DNA of 42,314 nt from Burkholderiaceae bacterium (GCA_018882935.1 VERA01000016.1:1-42314); one strand, 5' to 3'; numbered from the stretch's first letter, positions 9,890 through 19,016 are shown. Program-made: numbers and translations. The notes: generated from the letters alone by a model not told the origin.

Positions 9890-10039
9890 CTCCGCATAAC
9901 GGGGTCGTTGTACCCCAACGCTTGATTTTGCTTGGCAGGAGACGTTACTTCGGCAGCTAAACCAAGCCAATGCGGCGCCTTTTTTATTATCAAATCAATA
10001 AACGAATCAAGCTTTCGCTGTAATTTACAGCCGGGATTC

Positions 10040-10068
10040 TTGAAAAACCGACCACCCGTCCTTATACT
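10040..10068 (+). promoter_or_regulatory. Sigma-70-type promoter of groESL
   Basis: TTGAAA at 10040-10045, a 17-nt spacer and TATACT at 10063-10068 form a near-consensus vegetative promoter. The expected start falls near 10075, inside the CIRCE element, so repressor binding would block initiation. Confidence 0.8.
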
Positions 10069-10094
10069 TGGCACTCGTTGAAGGAGAGTGCTAA
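10068..10094 (+). promoter_or_regulatory. CIRCE operator (HrcA binding site)
   Basis: TTGGCACTC, nine bases, then GAGTGCTAA: one mismatch from the canonical 9-9-9 CIRCE inverted repeat. CIRCE is the binding site of the heat-shock repressor HrcA. Its overlap with the transcription start predicts HrcA repression of groESL at normal temperature. hrcA itself is not in the window. Confidence 0.93.
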
Positions 10095-10197
10095 CAACTC
10101 CCCGGAAAACTGTTTTCACCTAACCGGTCGCGGGCGGGCAAAACCCCGGTCAGCGGCCAAAAATAACTGCAACCCACTGTTTTTAAAAGGAGCTTTC

Positions 10198-10485
10198 ATG
10201 AGCCTTCGTCCCCTCCACGACCGCGTGATCGTCGAGCGCCAGGAACAGGAAACAAAAACCGCTTCAGGCATCGTGCTGCCCGATGCAGCCGCCGAAAAGC
10301 CGGACATGGGCAAAGTGATCGCCGTCGGTAACGGCAAGATCCTGGAAGACGGCAAGGTACGTCCATTGGACGTCAAAGTCGGCGACACCATCCTGTTCGG
10401 CAAGTACTCGGGCCAGACCGTCAAGGTCGACGGCAAAGAAGTACTGGTCATGCGCGAAGACGACATCATGGCGGTTGTTGCCTGA
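10198..10485 (+). CDS. groES: Co-chaperonin GroES (Hsp10)
   Basis: 95 residues from the ATG at 10198, preceded by AAAAGGAG with an ideal spacer. GroES forms the heptameric lid of the GroEL chamber in the cytosol. The sequence is a standard Gro[15 protein letters not shown], the mobile loop region [25 protein letters not shown], and [19 protein letters not shown]. It leads the two-gene groESL operon behind the CIRCE promoter, with a 123-bp gap to groEL that has no terminator. Confidence 0.98.
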   Translation: MSLRPLHDRVIVERQEQETKTASGIVLPDAAAEKPDMGKVIAVGNGKILEDGKVRPLDVKVGDTILFGKYSGQTVKVDGKEVLVMREDDIMAVVA

Positions 10486-10587
10486 TTAGAAACGTCTTGA
10501 GGATGACGGCATTTGAATCAGATGGACTTGTGATTCACCTGCCCCTGAAGCATCCCGATGACGGCGTCGAATTACCGAACCCACTGA

Positions 10588-12252
<1,665 letters not shown>

Positions 12253-12272
12253 TTCATCCTTGCACTGCCTCG

Positions 12273-12301
12273 AAAAGCCTGCAGCGATGCAGGCTTTTTT
12301 T
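12273..12301 (+). terminator. Intrinsic terminator of groESL
   Basis: An 11-bp stem AAAAGCCTGCA / TGCAGGCTTTT with a GCGA tetraloop runs directly into a T tract, 20 nt after the groEL stop. Confidence 0.93.
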
Positions 12302-12385
12302 ATTGCAACTCCTGATCTGCTCGAAATAGATAGCGCTTCACCAATCTGATCAACAGGACGACTGCGGTAAATATGCCGATCAAGT

Positions 12386-12397
12386 GAACATTTGTTC
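12386..12397. promoter_or_regulatory. Perfect 12-bp palindrome upstream of the ADP-ribosyltransferase-like gene
   Basis: GAACATTTGTTC is a perfect palindrome centred about 86 bp before the ATG at 12478. It is a plausible operator half of the two-palindrome arrangement with 12435-12452. It resembles the Gram-positive-type SOS box GAAC-N4-GTTC, but betaproteobacterial LexA normally recognises CTGT-N8-ACAG, so LexA control is not claimed. Confidence 0.35.
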
Positions 12398-12426
12398 GGT
12401 TATTGAAACCCACTGAGTGCTGTTAG

Positions 12427-12457
12427 TTGGTTTATGAATAACAAGTTATTCAACCAA
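12427..12457. promoter_or_regulatory. Long imperfect palindrome with perfect core, likely operator
   Basis: The core TGAATAACAAGTTATTCA (12435-12452) is a perfect 8-2-8 inverted repeat. It is flanked by TTGGTT at 12427 and ACCAA at 12453, so symmetry extends further with a short bulge. It sits 25 bp before the ATG of the downstream gene, just upstream of its GGAGGT ribosome-binding site. It could be a repressor site or a hairpin in the 5' leader. Confidence 0.45.
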
Positions 12458-12477
12458 ACGATGTCGGAGGTGACACC

Positions 12478-13647
12478 ATGCTCAGGCTATCAAGACGGAC
12501 AGGCGATTCGCGCCGCTATCAACCCCACCGGCACCATCACTCCCCAACAACGCGGGGCGGCGAGGAATCACAAATTTCCACTCTGAAAATGCGCATACGT
12601 GAAGTTGCGCGGACGGGCAGCAAAACAGACTTACTTGCGCTTCGTAACTCAGATCTTTACCAAGAATGTTATGAGTGGGGAAGGCGACAAGCGGTCGCCG
12701 CATCGCAGATGGTGGGTGGAAGTCAACTGAGCAGTGCGCGTAACGCAGCCGCGATTCACACGATTTGCTATGCGCTCGACGCTTACGCCGGGTTTGTCGA
12801 GCGTTATACACCCGCACCAGCAGCAAATATGCCGCATAAGCAACTTAGCCACTCGCAACTTGAACAGGCATTCCTGAGTCAGATCTCGCCCGCGCACCGA
12901 AACAATCTAATCAATCAGTTCCACGCGACGTTTCATGCAAATAATGATGAGCGACAAGCCGCGCTACTGTCAGCACTTGACCCGCAACTCCGAGCCAAGT
13001 TATCAGCAAGTGGCGTGATTCGAAGCGGGAACACGGCAAAGCTGCCACAGCTTGCAGGTACCGATGTGAAGCAACCCGGGATTAACGAAGCCGAGTTACT
13101 AGCACTACTTGATTATCTGAGCTCGGCTACAGGTACATTCAATGTGGTGAATGGCGCGGCGATGGCGCTATCGTATTACGGCGAGACCTCATTGCAATCT
13201 TGTATTCATGTCTTCAGCATGGCGCTATCAAGCGGCATTCATAAACTCTGTGAGCATCCCTGGTTCGGACGTCCTGATATTGTTGTATATAAAGGCATCA
13301 GACTGAGTACGCTGGATGAGCCTTTCAGAATCGCCATGTTAAACGAGGCGTATCAGCGCAAAGGATTAGTGAGTTTTCCGAGCGTGCTATCGGCAAGCTG
13401 CGATCCGAATAATTCCTATGCGCGCACAAAGCTGTCAGAAGGTTACAGCATCGAATGCATGATCACCATGCGCCGCGGTTTCTATGCTGATCCATTTCAT
13501 GATACGCAAACCATGGGTGAGCACGAAATTCTCGGACCCGCAGGACAACGCTTCCGAGTTGTTGATAAAGATATGATTGAGATCGGCAATCCCGAATTCG
13601 GTAGTCGGGTCGAAATAGAGCGCTACAAAATGGACCCAGTGAATTAA
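12478..13647 (+). CDS. Putative ADP-ribosyltransferase (arginine-type R-S-E toxin/effector fold)
   Basis: 389 residues. The ATG follows GGAGGT with a 6-nt spacer. Residues 1-35 are rich in Arg, His and Ser and look unstructured. Residues 36-130 are a helical region of unknown kind, and the C-terminal half carries the marks of an R-S-E mono-ADP-ribosyltransferase. These are VVYKGIRL with Arg275, then FPSVLSASCDP with the S-x-S pair Ser305/Ser307, then MGEHEILGPAGQRFRVV with Glu348-x-Glu350. Order and spacing fit the family, and E-x-E suggests arginine or a similar acceptor. Such proteins are usually secreted toxins or type III effectors that transfer ADP-ribose from NAD to host proteins. No signal peptide, secretion gene or immunity partner is visible. 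It stands alone behind two palindromes and converges on the crotonase gene. The assignment is by motif only; the target is unknown. Confidence 0.65.
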   Translation: MLRLSRRTGDSRRYQPHRHHHSPTTRGGEESQISTLKMRIREVARTGSKTDLLALRNSDLYQECYEWGRRQAVAASQMVGGSQLSSARNAAAIHTICYALDAYAGFVERYTPAPAANMPHKQLSHSQLEQAFLSQISPAHRNNLINQFHATFHANNDERQAALLSALDPQLRAKLSASGVIRSGNTAKLPQLAGTDVKQPGINEAELLALLDYLSSATGTFNVVNGAAMALSYYGETSLQSCIHVFSMALSSGIHKLCEHPWFGRPDIVVYKGIRLSTLDEPFRIAMLNEAYQRKGLVSFPSVLSASCDPNNSYARTKLSEGYSIECMITMRRGFYADPFHDTQTMGEHEILGPAGQRFRVVDKDMIEIGNPEFGSRVEIERYKMDPVN

Positions 13648-13673
13648 CCGAGCCAATTAATAATGACCAATGA

Positions 13674-14471
13674 TTAGCGACGCCAGGAAGGTGAGCGTTT
13701 ATCAATGAACGCTTGTACACCCTCTAGCGCGCAATCATGCATCATATTGCAAGCCATTGTTTCACCGGCTAACTGGTACGCAGCTGCTATTCCCATCTCA
13801 TCCTGCTGATAAAACATTTTTTTACCCATAGCGATGGCGGCGGCTGGCTTGGCCAGAATTGATGTCGTCAGTCGCGCTACTTCCCGGTCTAATTGCTCGG
13901 GTGCGACCACGCGGTTGACCAAGCCCCGCGCCATTGCCTCATGAGCATCAATAAAATCGCCCGTAAGCAGCATCTCCATGGCTTGCTTTCGCAGCACGTT
14001 GCGCGATAAAGGCACAGCAGGCGTTGAACAGAACAAGCCATAATTCACACCGGATGCCGCAAAGCTCGCATCGGTAGAGGCCACCGCTAAATCACAGGTC
14101 GCTACCAGCTGACATCCCGCTGCGGTAGCTAGCCCATGCACACGCGCAATCACGGGTTGCGGCAGACGCTGCAGCGACAGCATCAGGTGGCTACATTGTT
14201 TGAATAGTTTCTGGTAGTAGTCGAGCGATGGCTGAGCACGCATTTGCTTTAAGTCATGTCCCGCGCAAAATGCCTTGCCTTCACCGGCCAGTACCACAAC
14301 GCGAACGCTACTATCAGCGGCAATCGCATCAATCTCCTGCTGCAATACCGTCATCATCGCCTCGGACAAGGGATTCAGACGGTTGCCGCGATTCAGCGTC
14401 AGGGTTGTGACGCCATGATCATCCCGACGTAAAAGATAAGGCGGATCTTCATTCATCAGCGGCTGCGCCAT
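13674..14471 (-). CDS. Enoyl-CoA hydratase/isomerase family protein, ECHDC3-like
   Basis: 265 residues with a crotonase fold. The ATG at 14471 is preceded by AGGAGAG. The oxyanion-hole segments are present (AGEGKAFCAGHDLKQM and VHGLATAAGCQLVATCD). However, the two glutamates used by true enoyl-CoA hydratases are replaced: the GGGCEL position reads AAGCQL, and the second Glu region reads GVNYGLFCSTPAV. This pattern matches the ECHDC3 subgroup known from mitochondria and bacteria, whose reaction is not settled. Hydratase activity should therefore not be assumed from the family name. It lies 46 bp downstream of where ylqF ends on the same strand order and converges on the ADP-ribosyltransferase-like gene. 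Confidence 0.88.
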   Translation of the reverse strand: MAQPLMNEDPPYLLRRDDHGVTTLTLNRGNRLNPLSEAMMTVLQQEIDAIAADSSVRVVVLAGEGKAFCAGHDLKQMRAQPSLDYYQKLFKQCSHLMLSLQRLPQPVIARVHGLATAAGCQLVATCDLAVASTDASFAASGVNYGLFCSTPAVPLSRNVLRKQAMEMLLTGDFIDAHEAMARGLVNRVVAPEQLDREVARLTTSILAKPAAAIAMGKKMFYQQDEMGIAAAYQLAGETMACNMMHDCALEGVQAFIDKRSPSWRR

Positions 14472-14517
14472 GGTCTCTCCTGATTTTTTGATTAATTACT
14501 TTGATCGACTGTTTGCC

Positions 14518-15426
14518 TTATTCGGCTTCTTGCACTTCTTGTGGCAGAGCGTCGCTTGGTGCCTCGATGTAACTCGCTAACAGCTCAGCGCGGCTCTCTG
14601 GCGTTTCCAAGCTTATGCGTCCGAGTGCGCCGCTGCGATAATCTTGCAGCAAGGCATGCGCTGCCTTTTCGAGATCGAGATTACCGCCCTTTAAGCGATA
14701 GCCGCGCGCCAACGCAATCGTCTCGATTAGTCCCGGCCCATCGACGATTGCCGGTAGCGAGCCGTAACGTTTTATCAGTAGCTGAGGATAATTCCTCAGC
14801 AACTGCTCAGCCAGAAAGCTGGCGACCTCTTCCTCGATGACCGCATTGATACCGATTGCGTGGCTAGCCGCCAGCATCAAACCGTCAGACGGATGATCGA
14901 TTTTTGGCCACATCAAACCCGGGGTATCGATTAGCACCATATTATTGCCCAGCAGCAGCCGCTGCTGGGTTTTGGTGACCGCTGGCTCGTCACCCACCTT
15001 GGCGACACGCTTTTTCAGTAGCGCGTTCATCAGGGTCGATTTACCAACATTGGGTATGCCCATGATCATCATGCGCAACGGTTTCAGCGCTGTACCTCGA
15101 TGCGGCGCTAGTTTGAGGAATAGCGCGGGTAACTTGGCAACTTCAGCCGGTTTGCGGCAGGACAGCGCAACCGCACTGACTTTCGGCTGAGCGCTCAAGT
15201 AGGCAAGCCAGGCCTTGGTCGCAGCGGGATCTGCAAGATCGCTCTTATTCAGGATTTTCAGGCATGGGCGCTGGCGGGCATGGCGCAGCGACGCGATCAT
15301 TGGATTACTACTCGCCTGCGGCAGGCGCGCGTCGAGCACCTCGATCACAAGGTCGACCTTCTCCATGGACTCTGCCGCCTTTTTGCGGGCAGCGTTCATG
15401 TGACCAGGAAACCACTGTATGGACAT
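14518..15426 (-). CDS. ylqF: Ribosome biogenesis GTPase YlqF/RbgA family
   Basis: 302 residues. It is a circularly permuted GTPase: NKSD (G4) at about residue 60 precedes GIPNVGKST (G1/P-loop) at about residue 123 and DTPG (G3) at about residue 168. The N-terminus IQWFPGHMNAARK is diagnostic of YlqF/RbgA. In Bacillus, RbgA acts late in 50S subunit assembly; the betaproteobacterial homologues are presumed to act similarly. A helical C-terminal domain follows. It is divergent from mltB across 192 bp and upstream of the ECHDC3-like gene, separated by 46 bp. Confidence 0.93.
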   Translation of the reverse strand: MSIQWFPGHMNAARKKAAESMEKVDLVIEVLDARLPQASSNPMIASLRHARQRPCLKILNKSDLADPAATKAWLAYLSAQPKVSAVALSCRKPAEVAKLPALFLKLAPHRGTALKPLRMMIMGIPNVGKSTLMNALLKKRVAKVGDEPAVTKTQQRLLLGNNMVLIDTPGLMWPKIDHPSDGLMLAASHAIGINAVIEEEVASFLAEQLLRNYPQLLIKRYGSLPAIVDGPGLIETIALARGYRLKGGNLDLEKAAHALLQDYRSGALGRISLETPESRAELLASYIEAPSDALPQEVQEAE

Positions 15427-15618
15427 GCTTCGCTCAGCTGTTGATCGGGCTCGCTCTATTTTATCCCCAGACTAGACCTATCCCGGCAATATGGTCAAAC
15501 CCATCCTTTAGAGGTCAATACAGCAAGTCGGATGAAACCTGGATTTTCATGGGTATGTCTATGGGTTTGATGCTCTATACTCTACGAGCTTCTGCGGTTT
15601 GACTGTTATTACTACTTC

Positions 15619-16764
15619 ATGAAAAAACTTTTCACATTTCTCCTTACTTTCCTTACATGCATTATTTTGTCCTGGCCGGTTGCTTATGCAGCGCAACACA
15701 GTAGCGTCAAGAAAAAGTCGGCGACGAAAGCCAACGTAGTCAAGACTAAAGCCAAGGCAGCACGAAAAACGCGGCCGAATAACAAATCAAGCAGTGCATT
15801 ACCTGCGCCTGAATTTACTAACTTTACGCAGTGGCAGGCGGTCGATGGGTTTATCGACGAGATGTGTAATGAGTACGGCTTTGAGCGTGACGCATTGCGT
15901 GGCGTGTTTAGTCAGCTCCACTATTTGGATAGTGTGGTCAAGCTGATTAATCCTCCGCCCGTCGGCACGGTAAAAAACTGGAGTGCCTACCGCGCGCGCT
16001 TTATCGAGCCACGGCGCCTTCAGGCTGGTACAAAATTCTGGAACCGCTATCAGACCGAGCTCGAGCGTGCACAACAAGAATTTGGTGTGCCGGCTGAAAT
16101 CATTGTTGGCGTGCTTGGTGTAGAGACCATGTATGGTCAAGCGGCGGGTAAATTTCGTGTACTCGACTCACTTGCCACGCTGGCATTTGCTTATCCGGAG
16201 ACTGCCAATCGCGAGACCCGCATGACATATTTTCGAAGTGAATTGAAACAAGCACTTCTGTATGCCCGCGAGAGCCGCATTGATCCTTTATCCCTACACG
16301 GCTCGTTTGCCGGCGCGATCGGCTGGCCACAATTCATGCCGGGCAGCATACGACGTTACGCCGTTGATTTTGATGGTGATGGCAAGATCGATCTACGCAA
16401 TTCTGCAGTTGATGCGATCGGCAGTATTGCCAGCTTTCTGTCGCAACACGGCTGGCAACGTGATCAGCCACTGGTGTTTCCTGTCACTGTCACGCCCAAT
16501 ATGTCGTGGCCATCGCTGATCGGAAAACGCCTTGAAGCAGATACGAGCCGTGATGAATTACGCTTAGCTGGCGTCATCGTTCCGGATGATGTGCCGGTGT
16601 CTTATCTGTACGGCTTGGTCGATCTCGAAGACGGCACCCACCCTACACGCTACCTACTCGGAACCCAAAACTTTTTCGCCATCACCCACTATAACCGTAG
16701 CTTCTACTACGCAATGGCGGTCATTGAACTTGGACATGCCATCAACCGTCATCGAGCGCGATAG
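15619..16764 (+). CDS. mltB: Lytic murein transglycosylase B
   Basis: 381 residues. A signal peptide (residues 1-25, KLFTFLLTFLTCIILSWPVAYA) is followed by a Lys/Ala-rich linker of about 35 residues, an unusual basic tether that could bind the cell wall. The SLT_2/MltB catalytic domain follows. The catalytic Glu is in VGVLGVETMYGQ, with LATLAFAYP and GAIGWPQFMPGS further on. The enzyme cleaves glycan strands of peptidoglycan to 1,6-anhydro-muropeptides in the periplasm. There is no lipobox Cys, so it is likely soluble rather than a lipoprotein like E. coli MltB. No SD is seen before the ATG. The stop codon lies inside the first unit of a 20-bp tandem repeat. mltB next to cysM is common in Burkholderiales. 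Confidence 0.94.
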   Translation: MKKLFTFLLTFLTCIILSWPVAYAAQHSSVKKKSATKANVVKTKAKAARKTRPNNKSSSALPAPEFTNFTQWQAVDGFIDEMCNEYGFERDALRGVFSQLHYLDSVVKLINPPPVGTVKNWSAYRARFIEPRRLQAGTKFWNRYQTELERAQQEFGVPAEIIVGVLGVETMYGQAAGKFRVLDSLATLAFAYPETANRETRMTYFRSELKQALLYARESRIDPLSLHGSFAGAIGWPQFMPGSIRRYAVDFDGDGKIDLRNSAVDAIGSIASFLSQHGWQRDQPLVFPVTVTPNMSWPSLIGKRLEADTSRDELRLAGVIVPDDVPVSYLYGLVDLEDGTHPTRYLLGTQNFFAITHYNRSFYYAMAVIELGHAINRHRAR

Positions 16765-16880
16765 CTTGGAAAGTTTTTGCATCGCTTGGAAAGTTTTTGC
16801 ATCGCTTGGAAAGTTGTGGGATAGCTTGGATCGGTGTGCGATGGCTTGGATAGATTTTCGGCGGCTCAGATGGGCGTGCG
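16761..16880. repeat. 20-bp tandem repeat array starting at the mltB stop codon
   Basis: Six head-to-tail units of exactly 20 bp start at 16761, 16781, 16801, 16821, 16841 and 16861. The consensus begins AT(A/C)GCTTGGA. Units 1-3 share AAGTTTTTGC-like second halves and units 4-6 diverge progressively; a possible seventh unit is barely recognisable. The first unit contains the mltB TAG. No coding role is seen; it may have grown by slippage after the gene end. Confidence 0.9.
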
Positions 16881-17099
16881 AGAGTTCGGTAAACGATCTG
16901 AGTATCGATTGATCGCACCAAATGCAAAAATGTTTACAGCATGACTAACAACCCATAGAATTTGTTGTCATTTGTAAAACTTGATCGCATATCGGCTGCG
17001 ATGGTTGGTGCGACCTATCTGGCAAACAAAATAATGAGCCCTGCTGCATCCCGCGACCACCGCTTTTAATTCACCTGACTTACTCGGAACCCCGACGCT
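16881..17099. other. Intergenic region upstream of the small HTH-like gene
   Basis: No gene is seen. TTGATCGCA occurs at 16909 and again at 16981. A 9-bp inverted repeat TCGCACCAA (16913-16921) / TTGGTGCGA (17005-17013) encloses the second copy. These may be regulatory sites for the downstream gene, but short matches like these occur by chance in such sequence. Confidence 0.3.
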
Positions 17100-17417
17100 A
17101 TGAGCACTCCGTCTGATCATCAGGATAGCCACCGACTCGCTGAACAGATCGCCTACGATCCCAACAATTTATTGGACTCACTGATCGAAAAGCTGCACCT
17201 GAAAAATGATGCTGCGTTATCGCGAGCGCTTGAGGTGGCGCCACCCGTAATCAGTAAAATCCGTCATCGCCGATTACCGGTCGGTGCATCGCTGTTGATT
17301 CGTATGCATGAAGTCAGCGATCTCTCGATACGAGAATTGCGGGTACTGATGGGAGATCGGCGAGAAAAATTTCGTATTAGCGACAAACAGTTCAAGCCAA
17401 AACCGGCCACTCATTAA
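17100..17417 (+). CDS. Small putative helix-turn-helix protein
   Basis: 105 residues. The middle part, LHLKNDAALSRALEVAPPVISKIRHRRLPVGASLLIRMHEVSDLSIRELRVLMG in short overlapping pieces, has the layout of an XRE-like HTH: a first helix (DAALSRALE), a turn with PP, a recognition helix (VISKIRHRRL) and supporting helices. Similar short proteins without known function are common in Burkholderiales. A regulatory role is inferred only. The gene is followed within 13 bp by the first copy of a 66-bp repeat that may serve as its terminator. Codon use resembles the neighbouring genes. Confidence 0.65.
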   Translation: MSTPSDHQDSHRLAEQIAYDPNNLLDSLIEKLHLKNDAALSRALEVAPPVISKIRHRRLPVGASLLIRMHEVSDLSIRELRVLMGDRREKFRISDKQFKPKPATH

Positions 17418-17429
17418 ACTTGAGGGGGC

Positions 17430-17495
17430 CTGGCTAGGCGGGGCTGACGAAGACAGACCTCGACGTACGGCGAGGCAGCACCAACAACGCCAGCG
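17430..17495. repeat. 66-bp repeat element, copy 1
   Basis: The unit begins CTGGCTAGGCGGGGC and ends AACAACGCCAGCG. It can fold: terminal CTGGC/GCCAG arms enclose an inner CCTCG-N8-CGAGG hairpin. The unit is followed by AATTTTTTA, so it may terminate transcription of the HTH-like gene. It is 64/66 identical to copy 2. Confidence 0.9.
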
Positions 17496-17512
17496 AATTT
17501 TTTAGGACGTCG

Positions 17513-17620
17513 TAACGACTCAAGCAAAAGGGCGCTGGCTAGGCGGGGCTGACGAAGACAGTACTCGACGTACGGCGAGGCAGCACCAACAACGCCAGCG
17601 CCCTTTTGCTTGAGTCGTTA
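17513..17620. repeat. 27-bp perfect inverted repeat enclosing repeat copy 2
   Basis: The arms at 17513-17539 and 17594-17620 are exact reverse complements over 27 bp, with 54 bp between them. The right arm contains the cysM stop codon and the 24 bp after it, so this sequence is copied in inverse orientation on the far side of the element. Copy 2 of the 66-bp unit occupies 17535-17600. On the cysM transcript this would form a very stable 3' hairpin. Confidence 0.93.
17535..17600. repeat. 66-bp repeat element, copy 2
   Basis: It differs from copy 1 only at two adjacent bases near its middle (TA for AC) and starts 105 bp downstream of it. It is the loop and inner stem of the long inverted repeat at the cysM 3' end. 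No open frame of significance lies within it. Confidence 0.9.
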
Positions 17621-18520
17621 AGCTGGGAAAACGCCGGTGGAGAGATACCTATCCCCCCGATCACACACGATAAACACAATGACCGCGTTTTCCACGGTCA
17701 TTGCGACGCGCAGTGCCACTTCGCACGCACCGGCCGCGGAGATACCGGCGAAGATACCCTCTTCAATTGCCATACGCCGCGCCATTTGCTCGGCGACTGC
17801 CTGACTCACGCTTTCTACCTGATCGACACGGCTGCGATCAAAAATTTTCGGTAGGTAAGCCTCCGGCCACTTTCGGATACCTGGGATTTGTGACCCTTCT
17901 TCCGGCTGTGCACCAATGATGCGGATCGCTGGATTTTTTTCTTTCAAATAGCTCGACACGCCCATAATGGTGCCGGTGGTACCCATCGCACTGACGAAAT
18001 GCGTTACCTTGCCTTCGGTGTCTCGCCATATTTCGGGACCGGTGGTCTCGTAGTGTGCACGTGGATTATCGGGATTCGCGAACTGATCCAGGATTTTTCC
18101 CTTGCCATCGCGCTGCATCTGATCGGCCAGATCGCGTGCATACTCCATACCACCGGTTTTCGGGGTAAGCACAATCTCGGCACCATAGGCGGCCATACTT
18201 TGGCGCCGTTCGAGGCTCAGGTTCTCTGGCATCAGCAGAATCATGCGATACCCCTTCATCGCTGCTGCCATCGCTAATGCGATACCGGTGTTACCACTGG
18301 TTGCCTCAATCAGCGTGTCGCCCGGCTTGATCTCGCCGCGCGCTTCAGCGCCGCGAATCATTGCAAGTGCCGGTCGGTCTTTCACCGAACCTGCCGGGTT
18401 GTTACCTTCGAGCTTGCCCAGGATGATATTGTTACGCCGCATGATCTCTTCGCCCGGCAAGCGCTTCAACTGCGCCAGCGGCGTGTTACCAACGAGATCT
18501 TCGATCGATTGAAAAGACAT
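17618..18520 (-). CDS. cysM: Cysteine synthase B (O-acetylserine sulfhydrylase)
   Basis: 300 residues, the CysM length (CysK is about 320). This PLP enzyme makes cysteine from O-acetylserine and sulfide; CysM can also use thiosulfate. The PLP lysine is in NPAGSVKDRPA, the substrate/phosphate loops are EATSGNTGIALA and SAMGTTGTIMG, and SLERRQSM is typical of CysM. The stop codon lies within the right arm of a 27-bp inverted repeat, an unusual 3' end. It is the last gene of the minus-strand block that begins at gyrA, 91 bp after the HhH protein gene. Confidence 0.96.
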   Translation of the reverse strand: MSFQSIEDLVGNTPLAQLKRLPGEEIMRRNNIILGKLEGNNPAGSVKDRPALAMIRGAEARGEIKPGDTLIEATSGNTGIALAMAAAMKGYRMILLMPENLSLERRQSMAAYGAEIVLTPKTGGMEYARDLADQMQRDGKGKILDQFANPDNPRAHYETTGPEIWRDTEGKVTHFVSAMGTTGTIMGVSSYLKEKNPAIRIIGAQPEEGSQIPGIRKWPEAYLPKIFDRSRVDQVESVSQAVAEQMARRMAIEEGIFAGISAAGACEVALRVAMTVENAVIVFIVCDRGDRYLSTGVFPA

Positions 18521-18580
18521 GGCAGTATTTTGCTAAAGGCAAAGTAAACCGCCATTGTAGTGGAAAGCCCAACTTCGCTG

Positions 18581-18601
18581 CGGCTACCCATGGTAGCCGC
18601 G
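18581..18601 (-). terminator. Hairpin after the HhH protein gene, possible terminator
   Basis: A perfect 9-bp stem GCGGCTACC / GGTAGCCGC with a 3-nt loop lies 10 nt past the stop at 18612. There is no clear T tract after it, so termination is uncertain; it may instead protect the 3' end or be a regulatory palindrome in front of cysM. Confidence 0.4.
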
Positions 18602-18611
18602 CACTTCTCGA

Positions 18612-19016
18612 CTACTTACCGGTTACAGGCTTTTCAGTAGCTTTATCGGCTGCTTTGTCGGCAGCCTTGTCGTCTGCCTTGTCGACCGATTTGGCAGCGC
18701 CTTTGTCGCCTGATTTACCCGCCTTGGCGCCGGCAGTCGCGCCTTCATAGCTCTTGCCATTCACCGTTAGACCGGCGGCAGAGAGCTTGACTGCATTGCG
18801 TGAACCCACGCCTTTTACACGACGCTCAAGATCAGCCCAATCTTTGAAATTTCCGTTTTTTTCACGCTCCGCAAGAATCGCTTTCGAGGTCGCAGGCCCC
18901 ACACCGGTGATACTGTCGAGTGCTGCCTGATCGGCACTGTTGACATCGACAGCCGCGAATACTGAACCTGCAAACATCAATAACGCCAGTGTGGGTAACC
19001 AGAATTTTTTCAGCAT
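18612..19016 (-). CDS. Secreted helix-hairpin-helix (ComEA-like) protein
   Basis: 134 residues. Residues 1-22 are a signal peptide (MLKKFWLPTLALLMFAGSVFA), followed by a paired HhH domain: VDVNSADQAALDSITGVGP, then ILAEREKNGNFKDWADLERRVKGVG. This is the ComEA DNA-binding module, usually tied to periplasmic DNA uptake, although many Burkholderiales carry such short proteins with no proven role. Residues 95-134 are low-complexity and rich in Lys, Asp and Ala, with DKAADKA repeats encoded by 12-bp DNA repeats. GGAG lies upstream of the ATG. It sits between lapB and cysM on the same strand. Confidence 0.88.
   Translation of the reverse strand: MLKKFWLPTLALLMFAGSVFAAVDVNSADQAALDSITGVGPATSKAILAEREKNGNFKDWADLERRVKGVGSRNAVKLSAAGLTVNGKSYEGATAGAKAGKSGDKGAAKSVDKADDKAADKAADKATEKPVTGK

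Noticed and set aside
10039-10062. Sigma-32 heat-shock promoter for groESL
   Set aside because: CTTGAAA is followed by CCCGTC at only 9 nt, too short for sigma-32; the 17-nt-spaced TTGAAA/TATACT plus CIRCE explains the region better.
12386-12397. SOS/LexA box reading of GAACATTTGTTC
   Set aside because: GAAC-N4-GTTC is the Gram-positive-type box; betaproteobacterial LexA uses CTGT-N8-ACAG, so the match is kept only as a palindrome of unknown binder.
16761-17620. CRISPR-like array
   Set aside because: The 20-bp units are contiguous with no unique spacers, the 66-bp unit has only two copies, and no cas genes are present.
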